From: Coriolopsis trogii
Lineage: Eukaryota; Basidiomycota; Agaricomycetes; Polyporales; Polyporaceae
DNA: 64,000 bases
Direction: 5' to 3'
Assembly: GCA_020543525.1 (NCBI GenBank)
Contig: JAHYIO010000039.1
Location: 930,001 to 994,000, forward strand
Below the pieces are notes generated by a model. That model searched no databases. It had not been told where the DNA came from and saw only the letters and a list, made by a program, of their open reading frames with translations. Within the stretch, counting starts at the first letter, position 1, and every line of letters begins with the position of its first letter. Shown piece after piece: positions 33,427-44,884 of the stretch. A program made the position numbers and the translations under genes.

Positions 33427-35481
33427 ATGATGAGGCTACTCAACACTTCCAACGCAGTGCCGCACTCATTCCCCGATAACGTTGCGGTAGACGGGGGTTA
33501 TGCCATACTCTCACATACCTGGGATTCAACAGGAGAACAGACCCTGCAAGAACTCCAGAACATCATCCGCCAGTGTCAAGACACAGGTGCGAACCCCCTC
33601 GAGCGTGTGTCGTCCAAGGTGCGCGAATGCTGCAAGCGTGCAGAGCGCGATGGATACGAGTGGGTCTGGATCGACTTCTGCTGCATCGACAAGACGGACG
33701 CCGTCGAGGTCGAGGCTGCGATCCGCTCGATGTCTCTCTGGTACTCCCAGGCAGAGATCTGCTACGCGTATTTGGGTGACGTCCCGAGTGGCTGCGACGT
33801 ACACGCTGCAGAGTCCGCGTTCCGGACGAGCCGGTGGCACACCCGCGGGTGGACGTTGCAGGAACTCATCGTGCCCGAGACTGTCGTCTTCTTCTCGCAG
33901 GACTGGGAGACGCTGGGAACCAAACACGAGTTTTGCTCGCTCCTACACGAGATTACGGCCATCCCTTGCGGCGTCCTGGCCCACGAGGAACCATTTTCAA
34001 AGTATAGCGCTGGCGTCCTGATGAGCTGGGCGTCGAAGCGCCAAACAACGAGGCTCGAGGACGAAGCCTACTGTCTCATGGGCCTGTTCGACATTACAAT
34101 GCCCATTTCCTATGGAGAAGGAAGCCGCGCGTTCCAGCGCCTTCAGTTGGAGATTATGAAGAGCACCAACGATCCGAGTCTCTTCGCTTGGGGGGCATAC
34201 CTCTCGATGGACGCGCTGTGCGATATGTCCGTATGTGATTTTGAGGTCACTCCTTCTCCGTTGGCGGGAGACCAGTACCTTTTGGCGCGCGAGCCTGCTA
34301 ACTTCAAGCGATCTGCGTACGATGATGAGGTACGCACTATTCTCAGTTCCTCGACATATATATGCTCATTCTCGTCCATTGGCACATAGGATGCCCGCGC
34401 TAAGTCCTCTATACCACCCACTTGGGGACTTGCCAGTATGTATCGCGACGACGTCTCAGAGTTTACAAACACGAAGAATGGTATCGAATGCAGGCTCCCA
34501 ATCGTCGAGTCTGGGGGACTCGTGGCAGCGGTCCTCCCAACAGGAAGAGGCGAGGAGCTCGTCGGTCTTCTACTCCGCCGTTCTGCTACGACTCTCGAGG
34601 GGGGTCGGTCGCTGTACTACACAGCAGCACCGTTCAGGGCGAGACACACTATCCCCCGCTTTCGCACCATCTCGCTCGGCGACGACAGCTCAGATCCACG
34701 TCTTCTCGGTGTCCATGTCACCCCCGTCTGGCGCACTGTCGTCATCGTGCCGAGCCCCGACTACTACTGCCATATCCAGCGCTCGAACGGACCCTTCGCT
34801 CCGTTGCGATTCGACCGCAGCGCTGAGAATGCAACGACCTTCCGCCTTCCACGCTGGCTGATCGCTCGATATAGAGCAGCCGGCTTCGCCATCCAGCAGG
34901 TACCGCTTCATGTGGAAATAGACGCATTCCGCACGTACTTCATCGACTGGGCCCGCGGCGAGTACATCATCCTCGACCTTGGGACGTGCAAGCACGAGGG
35001 GCGCCACGCCCCCTGGGCACGCGTCTTTACTCGGCAGCGCGAGCAAATAGAGGTACCGCAGTTCTTGCACACCTGCAAGAGCGACCACGTTGAGAACTGG
35101 TCCGGACTCCAGTGGCGGTTCCGGAGAGCGAATAGGGATGTGCAATTGTCGTTCCGCAAGGAGGCTAAAGGCACGGCGGCTGCCGGCTCTCAGAAGGCAG
35201 ACATTTGGACCGTGCACGTCGAACTTGAGGGAGACATCTATGAGACGCTCTTGAGGGAGGCCAACGTCACCATTCCTGCCTGGAAAGAGCTGGATGCCCG
35301 GAAGGCGAGATGCTCTCATCGCAGTCCGGATGACACACCCGGTTTCGGGAGCAAGAGACTGCGGTCTGCTAGCGATACGTCCGAGCAGGAGGCTAGCATG
35401 CAAGTCGATGGACAGAGTGATGCGCAGGCACGTATTATTCGTATTCGTAACTATGATGACTCTATCGCACAAAAGTGCTGA
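33427..35481 (+). CDS. HET-domain (heterokaryon incompatibility-type) protein
   Basis: Exons 33427-34329 and 34390-35481 (664 aa); intron 60 nt (GTACGC...CACATAG, phase 0). HET domains trigger cell death on non-self fusion in ascomycetes; in basidiomycetes they are abundant and mostly untested. Motifs: GGYAILSHTW near residue 30, WVWIDFCCIDK, SMSLWYSQAEICYAYLGDV, FRTSRWHTRGWTLQELI, then WASKRQTTRLEDEAYCLMGL and ISYGEGSRAFQRLQLEI, the usual end of the HET region. The second exon (about 360 aa) is a mixed beta-rich region without a recognised domain and ends in a charged tail (GSKRLRSASDTSEQ). No NACHT or repeat domain follows. A second ATG lies 3 nt after the first. Confidence 0.9.
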
Positions 35482-35496
35482 CTGTATCATACCTCG

Positions 35497-36173
35497 ATGC
35501 AGCGCAAGGGCAAGAAAGTAATGCGAATGGACGAGCCTGAAGTACAAGAGGCCAACCGAAGTCCTACTCCTGCCTTTAGCGTCGACTCCGACGACTCTGA
35601 AGACCCGGCGAACATGCTGCTTACCGCCTTCAAGACGGTTATGTTGTATCAAGTTCTGGAGGACCTCCAGAAGACGTTTGAGGGGGCTGAGGTGAGCAAA
35701 CCGTCGGTACTAGTTGCGTTGCAAGGGGTGTGCTGATAGTCGTGTCCAGACAGATCCGCAACCTGAGTCTGAACCCATGTCTGAAGACAACGCCGAAGAA
35801 CTGCAGTGTCAAGCCCGCGACCTGATGGACGAAGCGGACATCCTGGACACGCAAGCAGTGAGCTCAATAACGCAGAACAGATCGTGTGTGCTGTCACTCA
35901 TAGACCGTTTCTCCCCAGGAAACGGAAAAAGCCACAGAGAACCGTCGTCTGGCTCAGTACTTCTTCGACCGCGCCGAAGGCAATTCCGCCAGCGCATTCA
36001 AGCCACAATCTCCCGTTGGCACCCGTGTTATTCCCGTGTCAAGCGAAGTATTCCAAGAATTGGGAGGTGACATGGAGAAGTTGATGCAACACATGTTCGA
36101 CGGTGAGGTGCCTCAGGGTGTCACCGTGAGACCTGTGGGTTTAGGCGTTGCTGGGCCTTCCACGCTGGGATGA
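35497..36173 (+). CDS. Small acidic unknown protein, 15 nt after the HET gene
   Basis: Exons 35497-35691, 35750-35857 and 35919-36173 (185 aa); introns of 58 and 61 nt with good GT-AG ends, both phase 0. The protein has a basic start (MQRKGKKVMRMDEP), acidic Ser/Asp stretches, a helical piece LLTAFKTVMLYQVLEDLQKTF and a Gly/Val-rich end. No domain recognised. The ATG lies 15 nt past the HET stop, and a splice-acceptor-like TCGATGCAG overlaps it, so this could instead be the 3' part of the HET gene. Confidence 0.65.
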
Positions 36174-36605
36174 TTGAGACTGAGAAATGATTTCCCCCTC
36201 TTCTGACAATGAATGATTCATAGCAATTGTTTGTACCACTTTAGAGACAAGCGAGTGTGGCATCAACTGGTAGTCAGATGTTTGGAATGTGATCGTGCTC
36301 CAGGAACTCCACGGACAACCAATTCTGGCGAGCATTGCTGCACCATCGACGTCTACCAAAAAGCATTAGTAGCTCGAACAAACGCGATTGATATTTCAGG
36401 CGCATACGCGCTCGGGAGCTACAGAGTCGATACATATCATGCGGTACATTCAGCAATGGCGACGCGAAGGACAGCACAACATGAAACATGACAGCAAGAA
36501 GCGCAGAGCGGGAGGATGGAGGTACCGAACTATAGAGGTGAATAAGCATAAGTGTAGAGTATTACAACCAGTCCCATATGAGGGTATATGCACAACGGAC
36601 GATCG
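36174..36605. other. Gene-free spacer between convergent genes
   Basis: 3' flanks of the small acidic gene and of SCC3; no gene or repeat recognised. Confidence 0.5.
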
Positions 36606-39600
36606 TTAGTGACGGACACGCTTTCTGCGTATCTGAATTTCAGACGCTTGCGTCTCTTGCGATGCTGGCCCGGTGGGAGAGCCGCCCTCAGCTTCACCAT
36701 CGACACCATTCGTAGTAGGCTCATGCATCTCGTCATCAGATGCCTCGTCGTCAGACCGACCACGCTTGCGGGATGCTTTCGGTGTGGCAACAACGTGCGA
36801 GGCCTCTGCGTCCTCAGGGTCCTCAGGGTCCTCGAGCTCTTCCGGAACCACAGATTCCCGCACGGAAGAGAGCGGGGTAAGCGACTTTGAGCTACGCACT
36901 GGGGTAGGCGAGGGCGATTTGGACGGGGACTTGGAAGGGGATTCGGTGCGAGGCTTCTTAGGTGATGCGCGATTGCGAACTGGACGTGGTTTCGGCTTCG
37001 CCTTGGGAGTGGGCGCAGGAACAGGCGCATCGTCTTCATCCTCAGTCGCGCCAGGTTCGCTGTCTGAGACCGCGCCATTCTGGGCAGCGCGCCTGGTTGG
37101 ATTGCGTCGCACTGGAGGCTCGATGTCACCGTTCGCCATGAGGCCTTCGACTTCGCTGAGCTCTCCAGCTTCGTCGTCTGTTGTGACAATCTCCGCGCTC
37201 TTCGCCCCGTCCTTGCGTTTCCTCCCTCGACCGCCAGCGCCTGAGAGTCGAGATAAACCTCGAGCCATTCACGATCAAGGACGTACGCACCTTTCACTTT
37301 AGTCATAGCAGTCGACAGCTTCTTCTCGTATGCACGATACGGCTCCCAAAACTTGGAAGTAGGAGATATCTCCAACTGCGACTGGGCCACCAGATTGTCC
37401 AGATGCGCTTTGCTGCAATCGTATATATCAGGATCCTCTTCAGAGGGAAGGACGACGGAGCTACTCACATCGTCAACGCGTCGCTGCTGCTGATCGAGGA
37501 TAGGAGGGGCAGCAATGTGCGGAAGAACTTGATAGACTTATTCCGTGCCTTCTTGTTCTTCTGGGACTCGTATCCGGCTACTCGCTTGATGATCCAGCTG
37601 AGCGACGACGTCTGAATCTCGACGACGTGTTTACTGTCCAGACGACGAACGACAGAGAGTTGTGCGCCACGGATCAGCAGGCAAGTTGACAGGACCTTGC
37701 CGAGGGCAATAGCATGTTCCTCGGACGGCGCAACGGAGTCGAGATACAATGTGAAGGACTGTCGGAGACCGCGTTACATTCCATCTCATACAACCGAGCG
37801 ATAACACGCACCTCCTGAAGCGCCTGACAGATGATGGCAACTACGGACTCCCCGTTGTTCTTGAACATGCCTTCTTCGCGGAGGATTTCAACTATGACTT
37901 TTGCACACAGATCGAAAGTGGGTCCCAGCCGACCGTAATGCGCTAAGACGGTAGCTGCGTGGCGGAAGTGTATGACGCCGGCTCTGATCGCACGGAGGAA
38001 CGTCGTCACGACGCCGACGAACACATATTCTTTCTCAAGTTGTGCGCGAGATTGAGGCCGGGACACTGACAGACATACAAACGTCAACATGATACGAGAC
38101 AACAACCAGTTGAGCCTCATACCTGGCGAGGTCTTAGCGCTGCCCTTCTTGCCACGACCTTTCTTTCCCTTGACAGGCTCTTCGGGCTCAAGTTGTCCGT
38201 CCTCGTCATCATCATCTTCCTCACTACTCGCGTGTTCATCTACAGTCGGCTCTGTGATCTCCTCAGCGTAACGTTCGATCTCCGCTTGTACAAAACCAGC
38301 ACAGCGGTACTGGACTTCGTCATCGAGCGATAGCGGGAGAGCTGCGGTGGGTAACATACTCCCGTCTGGAGCAGTGGTCTCCGCAGCACAGAACAGAATG
38401 TGGAGGGTGAGAAGGTTGTGGAACGCCTGCGATAGCCCACCCCCGTAAATGAATTGTCACAGATACTGGAGTAGATGATGACGCACCGCTCGACGCACAC
38501 CTTCCACTGTATTGGACTGGGTTCCGACAGCAAACTCGACCAGCTTCTCAAGCAATGACTCGCGTTCCTCTTTGAGCTTGTCGCGGAACTGTATTTCATC
38601 CGTTGTGAGCTCGGCAGCTGCCGGCAGACTACGCGCTTTCCACATGATGTGAAGGGTAAGCAGTTGCAGAGCGCGGTCAACCATCTGTATGGTATAAACC
38701 TTGTTGAGCACGTCAAAGCATCACGTATCACGTTCACGTACCGTCTCCTCCTCCTTGTATCCTAGCCTTCCTCGCTCGGCAAGGGCGCTGACGATGTCCC
38801 AAGCACTGCTTTGCTTCCCACCCTCGTCTTCCTCCATCCAAGATGTGAGATCGCGAATACCAGCCAACGCAGCTAGGCGAGCGCATATTGCAGCGAGAGA
38901 TAACACTTCGTCTTCTGTAAATGAAGCCACCTCGATCTCATCGCATCCGGCGATTGCGTCTCGCAGAGAAGTGGACAGCTCGTCCTCGAGCTCAAGAATC
39001 TTGGTACTGTTCGTCTTCGATAGACTTGTAGCGTCCATCATGCGCCGTATAGTAGCAACAGCGTTTGCGAGCACAAGGGGTGACGAATGGGAGAGGAACT
39101 GTTTCGTCACATCCTCCCATAGGCTGGAATACGCCTGAACCATGTCATTCATTGAGCTTCCACCCCAGCGTGACCACGACAATCACGCACCGTCATCATC
39201 CTCATTTCCAGGTACAAGTCCAAATTCATTAGCTGGGGAATAAGCAGAACATCGGATATTCTGCCTTCGTCCGTTTGATGTTTGACAAACAGCCTCGGTA
39301 GCCCCTTTATGAGTGCACGAGTGATGTCAGAGGAAGTAGTGTCCTCGTCAGGCTAGCAATCTCAATGTCAGTACTCCCAAGTGCAGCGCAACTAAGTGGA
39401 ACTCTCACCTTCTTGGCATTGGCTGCGTCCGCAAGAGCCTTTCGGAGCGCTGCAACGAACATCTCGAGAAGCACGGCCTCCTCTACCTCCTCCAAACGGT
39501 ATACCTCGTCAACGGATTCATCTGCTGCGGCTTCCTTTCCTTTCGAACGTGAAGCTGGACGCGACCCTTCGCCGGCAGCAGAGTGGTCAAGTAGCAAGAC

Positions 39601-41632
39601 GTCGAGGAGTGTCTCCCAGTCGCGTACTGGTTCAACTTCGTCCCAGAGCGCTTCCACGACAAGCGCGGTACGGCCCTGAGTGTTGCTGCTGAGCAAGGAG
39701 GCCACTTCCTTTGCTCGAACTCGCTTGCTTGACCCTTCACCAAGGTCCAATCCATCCTCGGATTCGCCGTCACCACTGTTATCACCCGCCGCTTTATCCA
39801 GAGCACGGCCCCAGTCGACCAGGAGCGTGCCGAGTGCCTTGATGCCTGCTCTGCTTTTGTCCTCCGCTGACGGTTTCCGCCCAACCAGACGCCCCTCCAC
39901 GGTCTCCTCCCAGACACCTTTGACAAATCCGCTGACAGCGCGACGGACGCGTGCTTCCTCGTCGAATACCAACAGGCAGAGCTTTTGGCGTTGTTCGTCC
40001 TCAAGAAGTCCATGGCCGTCGATAGTTTGCAAGACTTGAATGACGGCGACCCGGACACTCAACTCTATGTCACCGACTGCCATCTCTACCAGTCGGGGCT
40101 TGAACCGCTCGGTGAAGTGTTGTAGTGCTGCTGCACCGATATATGCAGTCTGCTCGTATGCCAGCGCGAGAGCGCGCACAGCCTCAAGCCGTACTGGGGT
40201 TTGCGCATCTGAGAGCACCCAGCCAACATAGCGCAGATAGGCTCCGTCAAGAAAGTGGCCTGGATACTTCTGGAACCAAAAGCCCATAGCACGGACACAC
40301 TCCGCACGGATGTTCGGGTCCAGGTCACGATAACGGTGAACGAATACGCTGCATATATGCTGTTAGTGTGAGCATTAAGAGACAGGTTGGTCGGCTTACC
40401 CGTCCACGAACTCCTTAAGGAACTCTGCGAGCTTTGACCTCCGTTCGCGGACTTCTGCCGCCTTCTTCTCGAGTTCCGTCTCTCGCGCGCTGGCTGCTTT
40501 CCCCTTAGTGCCAGCCGCTTTCCGTTTGCGCTCACCCTCTCGCTGTCGGCTGACTACCTCAGCCTCCTTCTCGACAGCTGCGGCGACGTCGCATAGTGCG
40601 GTCTCGACCTCAAGGGCAATGACGGTAGCAGTATGCCGGAAGCTCCTGAGTTGCGAGGAGGACATGGCGATCACCCATGTTTGAAGAGTCGGCATCAGGT
40701 CTGAGGTATACAGGGAGCCCAGTTCGGCCGAGGAAATGATAAGACGGTCGAGAAATTCAGAGAGCGACTTGCGGAACTTCTTGAAGATGGGGAGCTTTGA
40801 GGTCAACGGATAGATGGGTGTGTCGTCCTGGGTGCAGCTTCAGTCGACGTCCCCTGACACGACATGAAAGCCGCCGCACACACCTTCTTTAACACTTCTG
40901 TGAAGTCGTCCAGAGCGTCAACGACACCATCATAGTCAACAGCACGATCTTCATCTACAGAGTCGTTGCAACCGCACGCGCGCAGAATGCAATTGATCAA
41001 CTCGGCCAGACTGGGACCGGGGGAGTTCGACAAGGACTCTAGGAAGTCTTCTGCAATTGACTGCAATGCCGCACCGGGGTTCATGAGTGCATCTTCGAGG
41101 CAATTAGTCTTCTGAGGGCTCAGATGTTAGGGTGGTTACGCACTGAATATCACATTGTCTGCCGCAATCTTGCTATCCTTCGCTACCTTCTCCACGTCAA
41201 ACTCTCCCTCAGCCTGTTTCCCCCTTCGCGCCCCAGTCTTCCGCGGCTTCGGAGGACCAGCAGACTTTCCATTGGTACGTTTAGTAGCCGTTCCCTTAGG
41301 TGCGCGCGGTTTCTTGGGGACAGTGGCTGCCTTGGTTTTGCGTTTCGCGGGAGTTTTCGCAGCTGGTTTCGGCGCGCGAAAGTCTCCTTTCTCCGCGTCG
41401 GCTTCATCGTCGGCTGGCTCAGGGTCAGATAGTTCACTGAGCGCATCATCTGCGTCATTTCCTTCATCGTCCGTCGCGTCAGACCGCTTCCTCTTGAGTA
41501 GGGAACTGTTCACTGTATATCGGTGAGGTTACTGGTTATGCTCTCGATCGGGGGCATTAACTCACCTGATACAAAGTGCTGAGCTTGCTTTCTGTCCCGT
41601 TGAGATCGTCGTGGCTCAGCAGCGTCGGTCAT
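36606..41632 (-). CDS. SCC3: Cohesin subunit Scc3/Psc3 (STAG family)
   Basis: Scc3 binds the kleisin and DNA and is needed for loading and keeping cohesin on chromosomes. Thirteen exons, 1,456 aa: 41632-41566, 41512-41144, 41092-40884, 40827-40400, 40348-39409, 39352-39191, 39134-38742, 38684-38487, 38426-38123, 38065-37812, 37758-37469, 37412-37291, 37240-36606; all phases agree. The N-terminus is Lys/Pro-rich and acidic. The STAG region starts IFNALMNPGAALQS. The stromalin conservative domain is unmistakable (FVHRYRDLDPNIRAECVRAM...GWVLSDAQTPVRLEAV, about residues 358-430). HEAT-like helices follow, with a C-terminal nuclear, Ser/Pro- and Lys-rich tail ending RRKRVRH. Length is close to fungal and animal homologues. 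Confidence 0.95.
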
Positions 41633-41834
41633 GGTGCCGACTGGGTGTGAGGGGGAGGAGAGGGATGAGAGATGTGGTCAAGACGCGCTCGTCCCGCGCG
41701 CGACCGTGTTGTGTCTTGTTTCCTAATCCGCCATGTCACGTGGGCATGAACGAGCGCTAGCGCGTTTGTGGCCGAAATGCGAATTGGACGCGTTCGCCAA
41801 ATTCCACAACGGTGTCCCCCATTCTCAACATCGC
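41633..41834. promoter_or_regulatory. Bidirectional promoter between SCC3 and RSC7 with ACGCGT and CACGTG
   Basis: The two ATGs are only 202 bp apart. The spacer contains ACGCGT at 41788-41793 (the MluI cell-cycle box bound by MBF in yeasts), a related ACGCGC near 41680, and palindromic CACGTG at 41737-41742 (E-box). Cohesin genes are G1/S-regulated by MBF in yeasts; that it holds here is inference. Confidence 0.55.
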
Positions 41835-43650
41835 ATGGCTCCCAGCACACCCAAAATCATTATTCGACCTCGCAGAGGACGCAACGCGGCTACCAGAGCT
41901 GCATCTGTACGAGAAGACGACGAGGACTACGAGGGACAGGAGCAGGAGCAGGAGCAAGACGAGGCCGGCTCTAGTGGATCGCGCAGCGCGTCTGGTTCGG
42001 CACCGCACACGACCCAGGCAGACGGGGATGAAGATGAACAGATAGACATCGATGACGACTCCGATCCGAGCATAAAGGCGGAGAGTGTGGACGCTAACGA
42101 GGATGCTGAGGAGGTTGAGGCTACTCCGGCACGACGAAGGGGGAGGCCGAGAGGCCGTGGTCGCGCGTCCGGTACGTCAACCCCTCGAGCACGCGGGCGT
42201 GGAAGAGGTAGAGGACGCGGACGTGGTCGGGGTATCACCATCAAACTTCCTAAACGCGGCGGAGAGGACGGCCAGGATGTTGAGCCAATGGAAGTCGCTG
42301 AGGCTCTCGCGCAGGACGCGGGAGCCGGGCCTGTTGGGGGAGGGAAACCTTTCGAACGAATACAAGGAAAGGTGTATATTATTGACGGCGACGAATATGT
42401 CACGGAGGATGATCCTAAGGGCGATACGAAGATTGACCAGTGGGGCAATCTACTTGGAGGTGAGTTTCGTCTAGCTCAGAGTGGTTCTGCCACTGAACAC
42501 GATACAGGGAGGAGATTCAAGTCGCAGACATTCATCTTGCCGAACCGCCATCCGGAGCGCAAGTATATGCTCGCTATCGACGCAGCGCGTACTTCCGGCT
42601 TCCGCGACTCGCTGTACTACTTCCGCCGCAACCCCCTCGCAAGGAAGTTGACCGCGACACAATGGGAGAAGGACCATCTAATCGAAGTGGGCAAGCTAGG
42701 ATCCCACCTTAAGACTCGCAGCGTCACCCTTGTCACCGCTCGGAGCGCATTCAAGCTGCATGGTGCCAAGATGCTCGTCGGTGAGCCTCCTAGTGGTTCT
42801 CGGTCAAAAGACACGCTCACCCTGCACCCTAGACGGCAGATGGGTCATAGACGACTACTACGAGGACAAGGCCCTCGAAGAGGTAACCGCCAAGGGTTTC
42901 AAACCAGGCGACCTTGTCGGTGAGCTCCAAGATCCCTCCAACCTCACCAACGAGGCCGCTGCGCTTGCCGCTGCCACGTCTGGAGGTGGTCAAGGCGGAA
43001 AGGGAGACCGGGGCGGGGGCGGGCTCGGCATGTACCGCGCAGGCGGGCCTACGACCATCTTCGGAGGCTCCGGTTGGGGTCCTTACAGCGACGGCCCACT
43101 CAACGCAGTCCGCAAGTCCTACCTCACGCGCGACGGCGTCAACGAGGAGAACTGGATGTTTGTCGCGGCAGAGCGTACCATCGAAATGACGAACGAGTGG
43201 GCGAATTTGAGGAAAGAGGCTCTTAAGGTCTGTGGCGGCATATTGGACGTCGACGGAGACCGGGAACCTTCACCTGGTAAGAGAACAGCGGAAGAAGTTC
43301 TGGAGAGCGAGCGCAAGCGCCGCGAACAGGAGAGTCAGCTACCAGTTGGAGTCTACGAGCCTCAGACGGGGATCGTTCTCTGTAAGTCCAAATATGTTAC
43401 CCTAGCGCTACGGCTACTGACCGCTCTACGTATATCAGATCGCTCGGACACTCAGCCAACACAGGCCCGCTGGGAAGCACTTCCAGACGATCGTAAACGG
43501 GTATTGGGAGGCGCAAAAGTTGGGAGCGCCGGGTGGGGTCTTGCATGGGTCGATACCGTCCTGGAAACTCCTCAGAGGCAACAAGAGGACAAATGGGCAA
43601 AGGAGAGGGAGAAGTACATGGACCTCATAGCTTTGACGTCTAATTCTTGA
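41835..43650 (+). CDS. RSC7: Chromatin-remodelling subunit Rsc7/Npl6 (Rsc7/Swp82 family)
   Basis: Component of RSC- or SWI/SNF-type remodellers in the nucleus. Exons 41835-42459, 42508-42780, 42833-43381 and 43439-43650 (552 aa), phase 1 at all three introns. The N-terminus is acidic with a Gln/Glu run and an Arg/Gly (RGRGRGRG) AT-hook-like tract. The conserved domain begins FERIQGKVYIIDGDEYVTED and continues DQWGNLLGGRRFKSQTF, FRDSLYYFRRN, VTLVTARSAFKLHGAKMLV and DGRWVIDDYYE. The C-terminal half has the conserved GIVLYRSDTQPTQARWE. The first intron (48 nt) is a multiple of three with no stop, so its retention would be silent to the frame. ATG 41835 was preferred over one 102 nt upstream because family members start MAPSTPKI-like. 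Confidence 0.92.
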
Positions 43651-43941
43651 CATTTCTGTCCTGTGGTTTTGACTTGCTTTCGGTGCTAGTATCGCATCAG
43701 GTACTAGTAGTCTTGCAAGTAATGTAGGATCATGTATAGTGCACATATGCTAGTCCCTGATTACTACGATTTGGACATTCGCATGCTCGCATGTGTCGGG
43801 AAGCTCACAGTCGGTATGCCGCTTGTCAACACGTTTGGTACAGATATTCGAAACAGATGGCATGTATTGTTGCACAAAACAAGCGAACGCGTATGATACA
43901 GAGTCGGGAATGGAACACATTGATACATGGGTCTGAGTGAT

Positions 43942-44599
43942 CTAGCGACCATACCTGCGGAACATATCGTGTAAGAATACGGGATATGGATGGCACTGCG
44001 AACAAAAGCGTACTTCTGCAACTCCCACTCTCGGTTGTCTAGGGGGCACACGTTCCTCGTCTTGAGCCAACGTGAGATGCAGTGGAAGTGGAAGGCGTGC
44101 TGGGGTTCGACCGATTGCTCATAAATATATGTATGAGTTCGTGACATGTCAAGACTCACGTTACAGATACCCCACGCGGCGTTGCACTCCTCGCTGGTGG
44201 CGGACACCTGATTGGCCTGGCAATCAATGCCTGGAAGCACAGCAATTGAGCACACGGAGAAGAGCATCGTCGAGAATGAACACGCACAAAGATCCATGAT
44301 GTGATTCCTGCAAATGGCGCAGTTCTCGACCACAATGTCTAGTAGTGAGGGCTCAATAAGCAACGCCACTTGCAGTCCAGACGCGAATGGAACTCACCCC
44401 AAGCCCACAAAGCGACGGCGTTCCACTACGCAACACAGACCATACCAGATGTTATCAGATGAGCTGCGGATATACGTGCTTTCGTACTCGAGCGCACCTT
44501 CTTGACCTCAAATCGCTTCTTGTCTGCCTTGCCGTCCTCCTTAGTCTTGCCCTTGGGCTCAACAGCGGTAGGGGGGTCAACATCCATAGTGTCAGCCAT
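43942..44599 (-). CDS. RBX1: RING-box protein Rbx1/Hrt1/Roc1
   Basis: RING subunit of cullin-RING (SCF) ubiquitin ligases that recruits the E2. Six small exons, 116 aa: 44599-44498, 44425-44398, 44338-44288, 44230-44160, 44099-44014, 43954-43942. All phases agree. After an acidic N-terminus, [18 protein letters not shown] is the cullin-binding strand. The RING-H2 ligands follow: [16 protein letters not shown], the Cys in [19 protein letters not shown], then [16 protein letters not shown] at the C-terminus. No key residue is missing. The last exon codes only the final four residues. It is divergent with tubulin cofactor C, with the ATGs 285 bp apart. Confidence 0.96.
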
Positions 44600-44884
44600 G
44601 TCGTAAGAGATCTTGTATGAAGAAAGGAAGCGTGAAAGGTGTGGAGGGGATCACAGGTGCCGCGATGGAAGGAGGCAACCTGTACGACAGTTAGGTGACG
44701 CCCGGGAAGGTACCCAAGTACACCTGTCACGTAGGATGTTGTGACAGTGACAGTGACTAGCGTCGTGACGTTAGGTATAGCTCCAGGCCTCTTCGTCTTC
44801 AACCGCGTTCCACGATTGTGTGAGGAGCAGTAAGTCTTTGTGACTCTAGAAAAGTACATGGACTGATTATATGTGCAGTTAGAC
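44600..44884. promoter_or_regulatory. Bidirectional promoter region between RBX1 and TBCC
   Basis: Head-to-head spacer of 285 bp containing a GTGACAGTGACAGTGAC-like short repeat near 44738-44757. No defined factor site could be named. Confidence 0.45.
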
